Below are positions 18,078 to 26,432 of a stretch of 64,000 bases of DNA, in pieces. Under the pieces are notes generated by a model. It worked only from the letters and a program-made list of their open reading frames with translations. It did no database searches and was not told the DNA's origin. Position numbers and translations under genes: made by a program. The DNA lies in assembly GCA_031363945.1 (NCBI GenBank), contig JANLVJ010000078.1:1-64000 (forward strand), read 5' to 3'. Source of the stretch: JANLVJ01 sp031363945 (GTDB lineage: Bacteria > Bacteroidota > Bacteroidia > Sphingobacteriales > Sphingobacteriaceae). Position 1 is the first letter of the stretch, and each line of letters begins with the position of its first letter.

Positions 18078-19549
18078 AACTCAACCAGATAAGTAAAGTT
18101 TATTTGATTGGTATCGGTGGAATAGGCATGAGTGCTCTTGCGCGTTTCTTTAAATCAAGATCTGTCGAGGTTATGGGTTATGACCGTTTTGAAACCAGTC
18201 TGACCAGGCAATTGTTAACCGAAGGTATCAACGTTACCTATACTGACGCAGTTGAAGAAATTCCTCAATCATTTAAAACGCCTGCTGACGACCTGCTGGT
18301 TATTTATACACCGAGTGTTCCTAAAACAGCAGCTATTCATGCTTTTTTTCTACACCAGCATTTCCAGTTATATAAACGCTCTCAGGTATTAGGCTTTATC
18401 AGTCTAAATCACTCAGTACTGGCAGTTGCAGGTACACATGGTAAGACCACAACGAGCATCATGCTAGCGCATCTTTTGAAATCTGCAGGTATTGCTGTTT
18501 CAGCTTTTCTGGGTGGTATCTCCGTTAATTACAATACTAATTTTCTCAATGGTGATTCTGAATGGGTAGTGGTTGAAGCTGATGAATATGACCGTTCATT
18601 TCTTACCCTTTTTCCCAAGGCGGCTGTAATCACATCAATGGATGCCGATCATCTTGATATCTATGGTAATATAGCTGCTATGAATGAATCTTATAATTTA
18701 TTTGCAGCCCAGGTAAATGATAATGGTTTATTACTTGTTCATAAGGGTTTGCCTGTTTCAAGACAACATACAGCGTATGAGGCGGTTTTCCCTGACAGCG
18801 AATTGTCTGATGATACAAATGCTGCAAATCAGCATATTCAAGCCAGGGGTACTGACTTCACACCAGGTCAACTATCAGACGTAGAGGTATCTCAGGTTCA
18901 TGGTTCTAATATCCGGATCGTTAAGGGTGAGTTTATATTCGACTATGCTGATGAAATTAGTAAGATTAAAGATATTGTTATGCAAAGCCCTGGTTTACAT
19001 AATATAGAAAATGCGGTGGCTGCACTCAGACTTGCCAGGTATGCAGGGCTTGATTGTTCAGCCTTGAAAGTGGGTATTGAGAGTTTTAAAGGAGTCAAAA
19101 GAAGATTTGAATACCTGGTAAAAACAACTGATCAAATTTTTATTGATGATTATGCACATCACCACGAAGAACTGAAAGCATTAATTCAAACCCTTAAATT
19201 ACTTTACCCTGATCAGCCTCTTACCCTTGTATTTCAGCCACACCTGTTTAGCCGCACCCGTGACTTTTATCGTGAAATTGGCCAGGTGCTTTCAAAAGTT
19301 GATGTGCTGATCTTGCTTGATATCTATCCTGCAAGAGAACTGCCAGTAGAGGGAATTACATCAGCCCTAATTCTTGAAAATTCGACGGCACCTGTAAAAT
19401 ATAGCATGCAGAAAGATGAACTCATTTCATATATCGAACTTAACCGCCCCAGTTTGCTGGTAACTGCCGGAGCTGGTGATATTGATGGTCTTGTACAACC
19501 ACTGGCTGCAATTCTCGCCACAGAAAGGAGTAGCCATGCACAAAATTAA
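18074..19549 (+). CDS. murC: UDP-MurNAc:L-alanine ligase
   Basis: First Mur ligase, joining L-Ala to UDP-MurNAc. The N-terminal IGIGGIGMSALA is the UDP-binding loop, GTHGKTTT (120-127) the P-loop, and DDYAHHHEELKA and FQPHLFSRT lie in the C-terminal domain. At 491 aa it exceeds the usual length by about 40. The excess falls at about residues 230-275, an S/D/T/Q-rich stretch (DSELSDDTNAANQ and following) that looks like a low-complexity insertion in the central domain. All visible active-site motifs are intact. Confidence 0.96.
   Translation: MKLNQISKVYLIGIGGIGMSALARFFKSRSVEVMGYDRFETSLTRQLLTEGINVTYTDAVEEIPQSFKTPADDLLVIYTPSVPKTAAIHAFFLHQHFQLYKRSQVLGFISLNHSVLAVAGTHGKTTTSIMLAHLLKSAGIAVSAFLGGISVNYNTNFLNGDSEWVVVEADEYDRSFLTLFPKAAVITSMDADHLDIYGNIAAMNESYNLFAAQVNDNGLLLVHKGLPVSRQHTAYEAVFPDSELSDDTNAANQHIQARGTDFTPGQLSDVEVSQVHGSNIRIVKGEFIFDYADEISKIKDIVMQSPGLHNIENAVAALRLARYAGLDCSALKVGIESFKGVKRRFEYLVKTTDQIFIDDYAHHHEELKALIQTLKLLYPDQPLTLVFQPHLFSRTRDFYREIGQVLSKVDVLILLDIYPARELPVEGITSALILENSTAPVKYSMQKDELISYIELNRPSLLVTAGAGDIDGLVQPLAAILATERSSHAQN
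19524..19530 (+). promoter_or_regulatory. Ribosome-binding site of ftsQ
   Basis: AAAGGAG lies 5 nt before the ATG at 19536. The same GAAAGGAGT string precedes murG. It selects this ATG over the open ATG at 19476, which would place the new gene 74 nt inside murC. Confidence 0.65.
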
Positions 19550-20393
19550 CTGGATACTTATTTCTAAAAGTGTACTCTGGATTTTGGTCATAGCGGCATT
19601 AATTTCTATTTACGCCTTTGCTAGCCGTAGGCAGAATGCAATGGTTTGCAAAAGCGTACATATCCAGATGCTTGATAGCGAAAAATTTGTCAGCAGTGCC
19701 CAAATCTGGCATCAGCTGAACACAAAGAAACTGATTCATAAAAAAATTAATCTGTTAGAGATAGACAGTCTTGAAACCCTGTTTAAAAAAAATCCATTTA
19801 TCGCTGAAGCCAGTTTATCGGTTGATCTGAGTGGTATGCTAAATGTTAAGATTGCCCAGAAGCATCCCTTTGTAATGGTTACCAATTCAGTTGGGCAGCG
19901 TTTTTTTATTGACCGGCAAGGAAATAAAATGCCGTTTTCACGTGCTGATACTAATAAATTTTACCGTGTTTCAGGACATATTGCTGAAGGCCTTGGGAAG
20001 GCTGATACCATTAAAACCCCAATCTTGAAAAATATTCTTTATTTGTCAAATTTCATTGAAACGTCACCTTTTAAAAGAAATGAGTACCGGTTTTTTGAGA
20101 TCTCTGATCAGGATCAAATGAGACTATTACCAGCCAAACAGTCCTTTATCGTTTTATTGGGTGATACTTCTCACCTCGATGAGAAATTTTTAAAGCTTGA
20201 TTTAATGTATTCTACAGTTTTTCCGCGAGAGGGCCTGAATAAATACAGTACGATTGACTTGCAATATACTGACCAGGTTGTTTGTACCCTTAAGCCTGTG
20301 GCAGAGAGTAATAATAAACTAATAAACTATCAGGGGAGGGCACTTGCATTGATGCCTTCTGTTAACAAACAAAATAAATTAATCCCTCATTAA
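19536..20393 (+). CDS. ftsQ: Cell division protein FtsQ
   Basis: Bitopic divisome protein of 285 aa: a short cytoplasmic N terminus, one membrane helix (about 12-29, VLWILVIAALISIYAFA), then a periplasmic POTRA-like and beta domain. The SLETLFKKNPFIAEASLSVDLSG and LNVKIAQKHPFVMV segments match the FtsQ/DivIB POTRA pattern. The start is set by the Shine-Dalgarno sequence and gives a 14-nt overlap with murC. The sequence is divergent, so the name also rests on its place between murC and ftsA, where ftsQ is expected. Confidence 0.9.
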   Translation: MHKINWILISKSVLWILVIAALISIYAFASRRQNAMVCKSVHIQMLDSEKFVSSAQIWHQLNTKKLIHKKINLLEIDSLETLFKKNPFIAEASLSVDLSGMLNVKIAQKHPFVMVTNSVGQRFFIDRQGNKMPFSRADTNKFYRVSGHIAEGLGKADTIKTPILKNILYLSNFIETSPFKRNEYRFFEISDQDQMRLLPAKQSFIVLLGDTSHLDEKFLKLDLMYSTVFPREGLNKYSTIDLQYTDQVVCTLKPVAESNNKLINYQGRALALMPSVNKQNKLIPH

Positions 20394-20396
20394 GTT

Positions 20397-21701
20397 ATGG
20401 AAAGTAAAGAACTCATTGTTGGCCTGGACATTGGTACCACGAAAATATGTGCTATTGTAGGCTGTAGGAATGAACATGGTAAAATTGAAATCCTTGGCCT
20501 TGGGAAAGCTGAGTCTGCTGGTGTAACCCGCGGAGTGGTATCTAATATTGAGAAAACAGTACAAGGTATTCTAGAAGCTATCAGTCAGGCATCTGAGCAG
20601 TCGAATTGTGAAATACGCTGTGTATATGTTGGTATAGCCGGTCAGCATATTAAAAGCCTGCAACATGGTGGTATTCTGGTTCGCGATAATACGACCAATG
20701 AAATTAATAAAAAGGATATAGAAAAGCTTGTTGAAGACATGCACCGTCTGGTTATGCCACCGGGTGAAAAAATTATACATGTGCTTCCTCAGGAATTTAA
20801 GGTTGATAGTGAGCCTGGTATAAAAGACCCGATTGGTATGGCAGGGGTACGTCTTGAAGCTAATTTTCATATTATTACAGGCCAGATTACAGCTGCTCAG
20901 AATATTTATAAATGTGTTAAAAAAGCCGGACTTGATACCGATGGGCTTATTCTTGAACCTCTGGCGTCAGCTGAAGCAGTGTTAAGCACAGAAGAAAAAG
21001 AAGCAGGTGTGGTGCTTGTCGATATCGGTGGTGGTACTACTGATGTGGCCATTTTTCATGAAGGTATTATTCGTCATACGGCAGTCATTCCTTTCGGTGG
21101 TAATGTCATTACTGAAGATATACGTGAAGGTTGCACAGTGATGAAAAAACAAGCTGAACAGCTAAAAATCAAGTATGGCTCAGCACTCGCAGAAGAAAAC
21201 AGGGAAAATGAAATTATTGCCATTCCTGGTTTGCGTGACCGTGAGCCAAAAGAAATCTCTATGAAAAACCTCGCCTATATCATACAGGCTCGGATGGAAG
21301 AAATAATTGAGCATGTATACTATGAGATTAAAAGCTCTGGGTATGAAAAAAAACTGATTGCTGGTATTGTTTTAACTGGTGGCGGGGCCCAGCTGAAACA
21401 TCTCAAGCAGCTTGTTGAATATGTTACTGGTATGGACGCCAGAATTGGGTATCCGAATGAACATTTAAGTAAAAGTAATGTGAAAGATGTGGCCAGCCCT
21501 ATGTATGCTACCGGTATTGGGCTTGTGATTAAAGGATTACAAGACCTTGATGAAAAGGGTGGCAAGGCCGTTAGCGAAGTACTTGTTCGTGAAAAGCATG
21601 AACGTGAAACCTGGTTGAAGACCTTATTCACAAAAACGGTTAAGTTCTTTGATGGTGATTTGCACCATGACGAGAAAGAATTTAAAGAGTTTGACCGTTA
21701 A
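20397..21701 (+). CDS. ftsA: Cell division protein FtsA
   Basis: Actin-like ATPase that anchors FtsZ filaments to the membrane. GLDIGTTKICAIVG near the N terminus is phosphate-binding loop 1, VVLVDIGGGTTDVAIF loop 2, and GIVLTGGGAQLKHL the adenosine motif. The 1C subdomain (about residues 85-160) is typical. 434 aa is normal for the phylum. It starts 3 nt after ftsQ; the 117-nt gap to ftsZ contains GAGGAG-like purine tracts but no consensus promoter that I can identify. Confidence 0.96.
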   Translation: MESKELIVGLDIGTTKICAIVGCRNEHGKIEILGLGKAESAGVTRGVVSNIEKTVQGILEAISQASEQSNCEIRCVYVGIAGQHIKSLQHGGILVRDNTTNEINKKDIEKLVEDMHRLVMPPGEKIIHVLPQEFKVDSEPGIKDPIGMAGVRLEANFHIITGQITAAQNIYKCVKKAGLDTDGLILEPLASAEAVLSTEEKEAGVVLVDIGGGTTDVAIFHEGIIRHTAVIPFGGNVITEDIREGCTVMKKQAEQLKIKYGSALAEENRENEIIAIPGLRDREPKEISMKNLAYIIQARMEEIIEHVYYEIKSSGYEKKLIAGIVLTGGGAQLKHLKQLVEYVTGMDARIGYPNEHLSKSNVKDVASPMYATGIGLVIKGLQDLDEKGGKAVSEVLVREKHERETWLKTLFTKTVKFFDGDLHHDEKEFKEFDR

Positions 21702-21818
21702 TTATTAACAAGTAGGTGTTTTACTAACACTCTGAGGAGATTAATATATAATTAGCACTTCTTTTATGATCTTAGGAGCAGAGAGAAGGTAACTGTAGGG
21801 CATTAAAAAAGATATTTT

Positions 21819-23483
21819 ATGCAATTTGACATGTTAAAAGATGAGTCATCAATCATCAAGGTTATAGGTGTAGGTGGTGGTGGTGGTAACGCGGTTAATC
21901 ATATGTTTAAGCAAGGAATCAAGGGTGTTGATTTCATCATTTGCAATACCGATGCTCAGGCGCTTGAATTAAGCCCGATTCCGAATAAAGTTCAACTTGG
22001 TACTACGCTTACCGAAGGCCGTGGAGCTGGTTCTATACCAGAGGTTGGCAGACATTCGGCAATTGAAAATCTCGAACAGTTAAAGTCGATGATCAGAAAT
22101 TGCAAAATGATATTTATTACCGCTGGTATGGGTGGTGGCACAGGTACAGGAGCTAGCCCGATCATCGCCAATGCCGCCAAAGAAATGGGTATTTTGACTG
22201 TTGGTATAGTGACTACCCCATTTTCTTTTGAAGGTAAAAGAAGACGTAGTCAGGCAGACGAAGGTCTTGAAGAGTTAAAACGCTCTGTAGACACACTTCT
22301 TGTTATTTCAAATGACAAGTTGCGGGAAATGTTCGGTAATCTGACCTTGTCAAATGCGTTTGGTGAGGCAGACGATATTCTGACAACAGCAGCCAAAGGT
22401 ATAGCTGAGATTATTACAGTACCAGGATATATCAACGTAGACTTTGAAGATGTTCGTACCGTCATGAAAGATAGTGGTGCTGCCATTATGGGTTCTTGTA
22501 CTGCTAAAGGCGAAGATCGGGCAAAGAAGGCTGTAGTGGGGGCTTTAAATTCCCCCCTCTTAAATGACAATGAAATAGAAGGTGCCCGTTATATTCTCTT
22601 GAATATTTCTTCTGGCAAGAATGAAGTACTAATGGATGAAGTAACCATCATTACCGATTATATTCAGGAAGAAGCCGGCTTGACGGCAGATATTATATGG
22701 GGTAACTGTAATGATGATACCCTTGACGATGAGCTTTGTGTAACGATAATTGCTACAGGTTTTCAAACCAGAAAAGAAAAAGATGTCATCAGACAGAAAG
22801 CACCTGAAAAGATTGTAACTGTGTTGGGTGATGATTTTTCACAGCCAGCCAGCAAAACTATCAGACATGAACTTTCTTACAATGATGAGTCTGAGGTAGC
22901 TTTTACTAATGAGTCTGTAAATATCCATTCTGATACAACAGCTGAACCTCATTTTGAAGAAGGCGAGAGCACAAAGCCAATCTCTTATGAGCCTTTTATC
23001 AGGAGAAACGAGCAGATACACCGGGATCCGTTTCTTAAAGAATCTGTTGTTGACCGTGAAGCTTTGCGTTTAAAAGCAAGGCAGGTGAGCATTTTTGATA
23101 ATGCCGAAGATAAAGCTGGTGAGCAACCTGTTCAGGCTCAAACCATACCTTTACCTTCCCTGGTTCCGGCAAATGAAATCAGGCTGAATTTTATTAAAAC
23201 CGACCAGCAGCATATAGTGCATCTTGAGCCTGTTGATACTGGAGATGATGATCCGATGCGAAAGACTAAAGAGCGTATTTCAAGGCTTAAAGAACTCAGT
23301 ATGAAACTTCGCACTACTAAAGGGCTCGAAGATCTTGAAAACGAACCTGCATATATGCGCAAGAAGATGAATTTCGAGAAATTACCCGCTTCATCAGCTA
23401 CTGAAGAGATCTCTCGTTATACCAGCGATGATCGGGGTGAAATTAGGCCAAACAATACTTTTTTACACGATAACGTTGATTAA
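21819..23483 (+). CDS. ftsZ: Cell division GTPase FtsZ
   Basis: Tubulin-like GTPase that forms the Z ring. VIGVGGGGGNAVN opens the nucleotide-binding fold and the tubulin signature GGGTGTG lies at 105-111. NVDFEDVRTVM (T7 loop region) is also present. At 554 aa it carries a C-terminal extension of about 200 residues beyond the two globular domains, hydrophilic and probably disordered. The extension ends in a conserved-looking region (EPAYMRKKMNFEK) and a final NNTFLHDNVD, probably the tail that contacts FtsA or other partners. It is the last gene of the dcw operon. Confidence 0.97.
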   Translation: MQFDMLKDESSIIKVIGVGGGGGNAVNHMFKQGIKGVDFIICNTDAQALELSPIPNKVQLGTTLTEGRGAGSIPEVGRHSAIENLEQLKSMIRNCKMIFITAGMGGGTGTGASPIIANAAKEMGILTVGIVTTPFSFEGKRRRSQADEGLEELKRSVDTLLVISNDKLREMFGNLTLSNAFGEADDILTTAAKGIAEIITVPGYINVDFEDVRTVMKDSGAAIMGSCTAKGEDRAKKAVVGALNSPLLNDNEIEGARYILLNISSGKNEVLMDEVTIITDYIQEEAGLTADIIWGNCNDDTLDDELCVTIIATGFQTRKEKDVIRQKAPEKIVTVLGDDFSQPASKTIRHELSYNDESEVAFTNESVNIHSDTTAEPHFEEGESTKPISYEPFIRRNEQIHRDPFLKESVVDREALRLKARQVSIFDNAEDKAGEQPVQAQTIPLPSLVPANEIRLNFIKTDQQHIVHLEPVDTGDDDPMRKTKERISRLKELSMKLRTTKGLEDLENEPAYMRKKMNFEKLPASSATEEISRYTSDDRGEIRPNNTFLHDNVD

Positions 23484-23694
23484 TTTTAGTTAAACTTATC
23501 AAGATAATGATAAAACTGCTTGTGTCAGCAGATTAATACTGAAATATCAAACAATCGACTAAACCTGTTCGCTGGTATTCTCGTTTATATTGATGTCTTA
23601 ATAAAGCGGGGTTAAATTCATTATTAAATCTGAGAAGAGTATTATTGCTGACAGTGATCAGTCGCACGATTCTTTTTATTCACGCTTTATTATG

Positions 23695-23702
23695 TATTTT
23701 TG
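23695..23702 (+). promoter_or_regulatory. Possible -7 element for spt
   Basis: TATTTTTG fits TAnnTTTG perfectly and lies 48 nt before the TTG start of the serine palmitoyltransferase gene, but I see no TTG at the expected -33 position. The rest of the 23484-23750 gap shows nothing identifiable. Confidence 0.35.
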
Positions 23703-23750
23703 ACAGCCTGAGCAGTGATTTGGCCTTGGTGATTATAAACATTCGACAAC

Positions 23751-25013
23751 TTGGATATTTTCGATAAGATTAAGAAAAATATGGGGCCGATAGGCCAGCA
23801 TTCTGCTTGGGCTCATGGATATTTCGCTTTCCCTAAACTTGAAGGCGAGATTTCAGCACGTATGTTTTTTCGTGGTAAGGAAAAGCTAGTATGGAGCTTG
23901 AATAATTACCTTGGTCTAGCCAATCATCCTGAAGTTCGTCAGGCTGATACGGATGGTGCAGCAGCTTTCGGGCTTGCCGCTCCTATGGGTGCCAGAATGC
24001 TTTCTGGTAATACTTCTCATCATGAATCTCTCGAAGAAAGACTCGCGAGTTTCGTTTCAAAAGAAGATGCTTTTTTACTCAATTACGGGTATCAGGGCAT
24101 GGTATCTACCATTGACACTCTTGTTGACCGTCATGACGTAATTGTATACGATGCTGAAGCCCATGCCTGTATTATTGATGGAGTTCGCCTTCATCAGGGT
24201 AAGCGCTTTGTGTATGTTCACAATGATATGGTAAGCTTTGAAAAGCAATTAGAGCGAGCCCAAAAGCTAATTGAAGGTACAACCGGTGCAATCCTGGTTA
24301 TTTCAGAAGGTGTTTTCGGAATGTCCGGTGCTCAGGGTAATTTGGTAGGGATTGCAGCACTGAAGAAAAAATATAAATTCAGACTACTTGTTGATGATGC
24401 ACATGGTTTTGGTACCATGGGTAAAACCGGGGCAGGTACTGGTGAAGAGCAGGGTATTCAAGATGAAATAGATATTTATTTCGGAACTTTTGCTAAATCT
24501 ATGGCCGGTATTGGGGCTTTTGTCGCTACCACAAAAATGGTTGCTGACTTTCTGCGGTATAATATGCGGTCCCAAACCTTTGCTAAATCTTTGCCTCTAC
24601 CGATGGTAATCGGATTACAAAAACGCCTTGATCTATTAATTGCTCATCCTGAGTACAAAGATAAATTATGGGTAATTGTGCATGCGTTACAAAAAGGTCT
24701 TAAAGAAAGAGGATTTAATATTGGCAATACTAATAGTCCAGTTACTCCAGTGTACCTTCATGGTACGCTAACTGAGTCAACGAATCTGACAATGGACCTG
24801 CGTGAAAATTTTGGTATTTTCTGTTCAATTGTAACGTATCCCGTCATTCCTAAAGGATTGTTAATTTTACGGTTAATACCTTCTGCTGTGCATAATTTAG
24901 AAGATGTAGAGCAAACTTTATCAGCATTCAGCATCATTGCTGAAAAACTCAAAGCTGGTGAATATCAGGTAGAAAGAGAGGTTTTTCAAACCCTTGCCGC
25001 TTCAGATACCTAG
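23751..25013 (+). CDS. spt: Serine palmitoyltransferase (alpha-oxoamine synthase)
   Basis: PLP enzyme of the alpha-oxoamine synthase family. The full-length match is to the Bacteroidota type that condenses L-serine with a long acyl thioester to 3-ketosphinganine, the first step of sphingolipid synthesis. H138 (ring stacking, in EAHAC), DDAH (215-218) and the Schiff-base lysine K249 in GTFAKSMAG are visible. The start must be TTG at 23751: a stop lies five codons upstream and the next ATG is residue 11, inside the conserved N terminus MDIFDKIKKN. KBL or 8-amino-7-oxononanoate synthase are paralogous alternatives. The next gene starts 3 nt after its stop. Confidence 0.85.
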   Translation: MDIFDKIKKNMGPIGQHSAWAHGYFAFPKLEGEISARMFFRGKEKLVWSLNNYLGLANHPEVRQADTDGAAAFGLAAPMGARMLSGNTSHHESLEERLASFVSKEDAFLLNYGYQGMVSTIDTLVDRHDVIVYDAEAHACIIDGVRLHQGKRFVYVHNDMVSFEKQLERAQKLIEGTTGAILVISEGVFGMSGAQGNLVGIAALKKKYKFRLLVDDAHGFGTMGKTGAGTGEEQGIQDEIDIYFGTFAKSMAGIGAFVATTKMVADFLRYNMRSQTFAKSLPLPMVIGLQKRLDLLIAHPEYKDKLWVIVHALQKGLKERGFNIGNTNSPVTPVYLHGTLTESTNLTMDLRENFGIFCSIVTYPVIPKGLLILRLIPSAVHNLEDVEQTLSAFSIIAEKLKAGEYQVEREVFQTLAASDT

Positions 25014-25016
25014 ACC

Positions 25017-26405
25017 TTGAAGACGACTAAGCGGAGAGCTTTCTTTAAGCAAAGCTATCTGCTGGGTGCAGGTTTTATAGCGTCTAAACTTGTTAATATT
25101 CATAACCGATTATCATTCCCGGGTCCTTTTGATCCGGGATTTTTTTTTAAGCAGCCCAGGCTCAGAATTGCGCTTGACAAACGTTCATATCAAAGTCAGG
25201 GTGTAGAACTGCGTATCAAAGAAATTGCGCGCAATAAACCCGCTGTTTGGTGGCTTGATTCATTTGAATACTGTTATCCAAATACGCTTGATGAGCGGGT
25301 TTTTTTTAGTAATCAGGCAAATCTCCCATTAGCATATATCAGTGCAAACGATGGGTATATGCATCTCGATGATTCAACTCGTCAAGCCTTATTATATCTC
25401 GATTTAATTTTGATTGATAAAGGTATTGAGAAATTAATAGCTGGTATTATTAACTGCCAGATGCTTCATATCAGGGAGAATGACTACCGTGCAGTATTTT
25501 CAATTCCCGAAGGTAAGTGCCTTTATGCCGATAGGGCTCGTACTGAGAATTTTTCAATACCTGATTTCTCAACTGAAACTAAGCATTCAATCTTGCAGCC
25601 GTATAAAATCTGGGATCAGTCGATACTTTGCGGTCCTATTTGCCTGCTATACGCCTATTGGAAATCAGGCGCAGATATGAATTTACTTTCTTCAGACTGG
25701 CTGAGTGTTGTGAAGTTAATTTTAATGCAGGTTGACGACTCAAAATATAAGTACCAGGATTTAATTTTCCCTGTGACTTGTAATGGTCAGTCTCATGTTA
25801 TTGGTACCTGTCAGGAAATGCAGTCAGTCAGAATTTTTGCAAATATTTTAATAGCCTCAAGTCTGGGTAAACTTGCTGAATTATGTACTATTGATACGAG
25901 TCTCCGGGATCTCTATAAGCGGTGCAATGCGTTAAAACAGGAGATCAGTACAGCAATTATTGCCCGGGGAACTGTCAGTCACTCTAATTTTGGCACTATC
26001 TACGCTTCTGAGATAGACAGGGCTGGCAATACGGTATGCATGGAAAAAATTGACTTGCAAGGCCTGATTGCCCTTCCTTTAATTGATTTTACTTATTTAG
26101 TAAATCCTGTTTATAAGCAGACCCGTAAATTTTGCCTGAGTTACCAGAATGTGCTTTATCAGCATGCAGATATTGCAGTCTCAAGTCTTTTTAAATTTCA
26201 TGCGGCATTGTCAACTGCCCTCACAACAGTTGACCAATATGAACTTGGTATTGAGTTGAAAAAGGTAAAAGAGTTTGTCGGTGATCCAAGTATCGATCTG
26301 GATGTCAACAGCGTAATGGCAAAAACAGTGTTATTTAATCAAAATATACTGTTTGCAGAACTTATTTTACACTTGCGCCGTATTAACCCACGCCTGCTAG
26401 CATAA
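25017..26405 (+). CDS. Exported GH125-like protein, probably inactive
   Basis: 462 aa. The N terminus (KRRAFFKQS then LLGAGFIAS) looks like an export signal. The body follows the exo-alpha-1,6-mannosidase family GH125: CYPNTLDERVFF, the AYISANDGYMHLDDS region, LLYAYWKSGAD, NFGTIYASEIDRAGN, IALPLIDF, NPVYKQTRKF and NILFAELILHLRRINPRLL. The expected SDD with the catalytic acid is replaced around CQEMQS (265-270), and the general-base glutamate of GFMHESFH by EFVGDPS (419-425); WLRDS has become HLDDS. I infer a catalytically dead but intact protein. It starts with TTG 3 nt after spt; 27 nt separate it from a GH92-like gene. The fold assignment is from memory of the family. Confidence 0.7.
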   Translation: MKTTKRRAFFKQSYLLGAGFIASKLVNIHNRLSFPGPFDPGFFFKQPRLRIALDKRSYQSQGVELRIKEIARNKPAVWWLDSFEYCYPNTLDERVFFSNQANLPLAYISANDGYMHLDDSTRQALLYLDLILIDKGIEKLIAGIINCQMLHIRENDYRAVFSIPEGKCLYADRARTENFSIPDFSTETKHSILQPYKIWDQSILCGPICLLYAYWKSGADMNLLSSDWLSVVKLILMQVDDSKYKYQDLIFPVTCNGQSHVIGTCQEMQSVRIFANILIASSLGKLAELCTIDTSLRDLYKRCNALKQEISTAIIARGTVSHSNFGTIYASEIDRAGNTVCMEKIDLQGLIALPLIDFTYLVNPVYKQTRKFCLSYQNVLYQHADIAVSSLFKFHAALSTALTTVDQYELGIELKKVKEFVGDPSIDLDVNSVMAKTVLFNQNILFAELILHLRRINPRLLA

Positions 26406-26432
26406 CATATATGCACGCTGGCTGATATAGCC

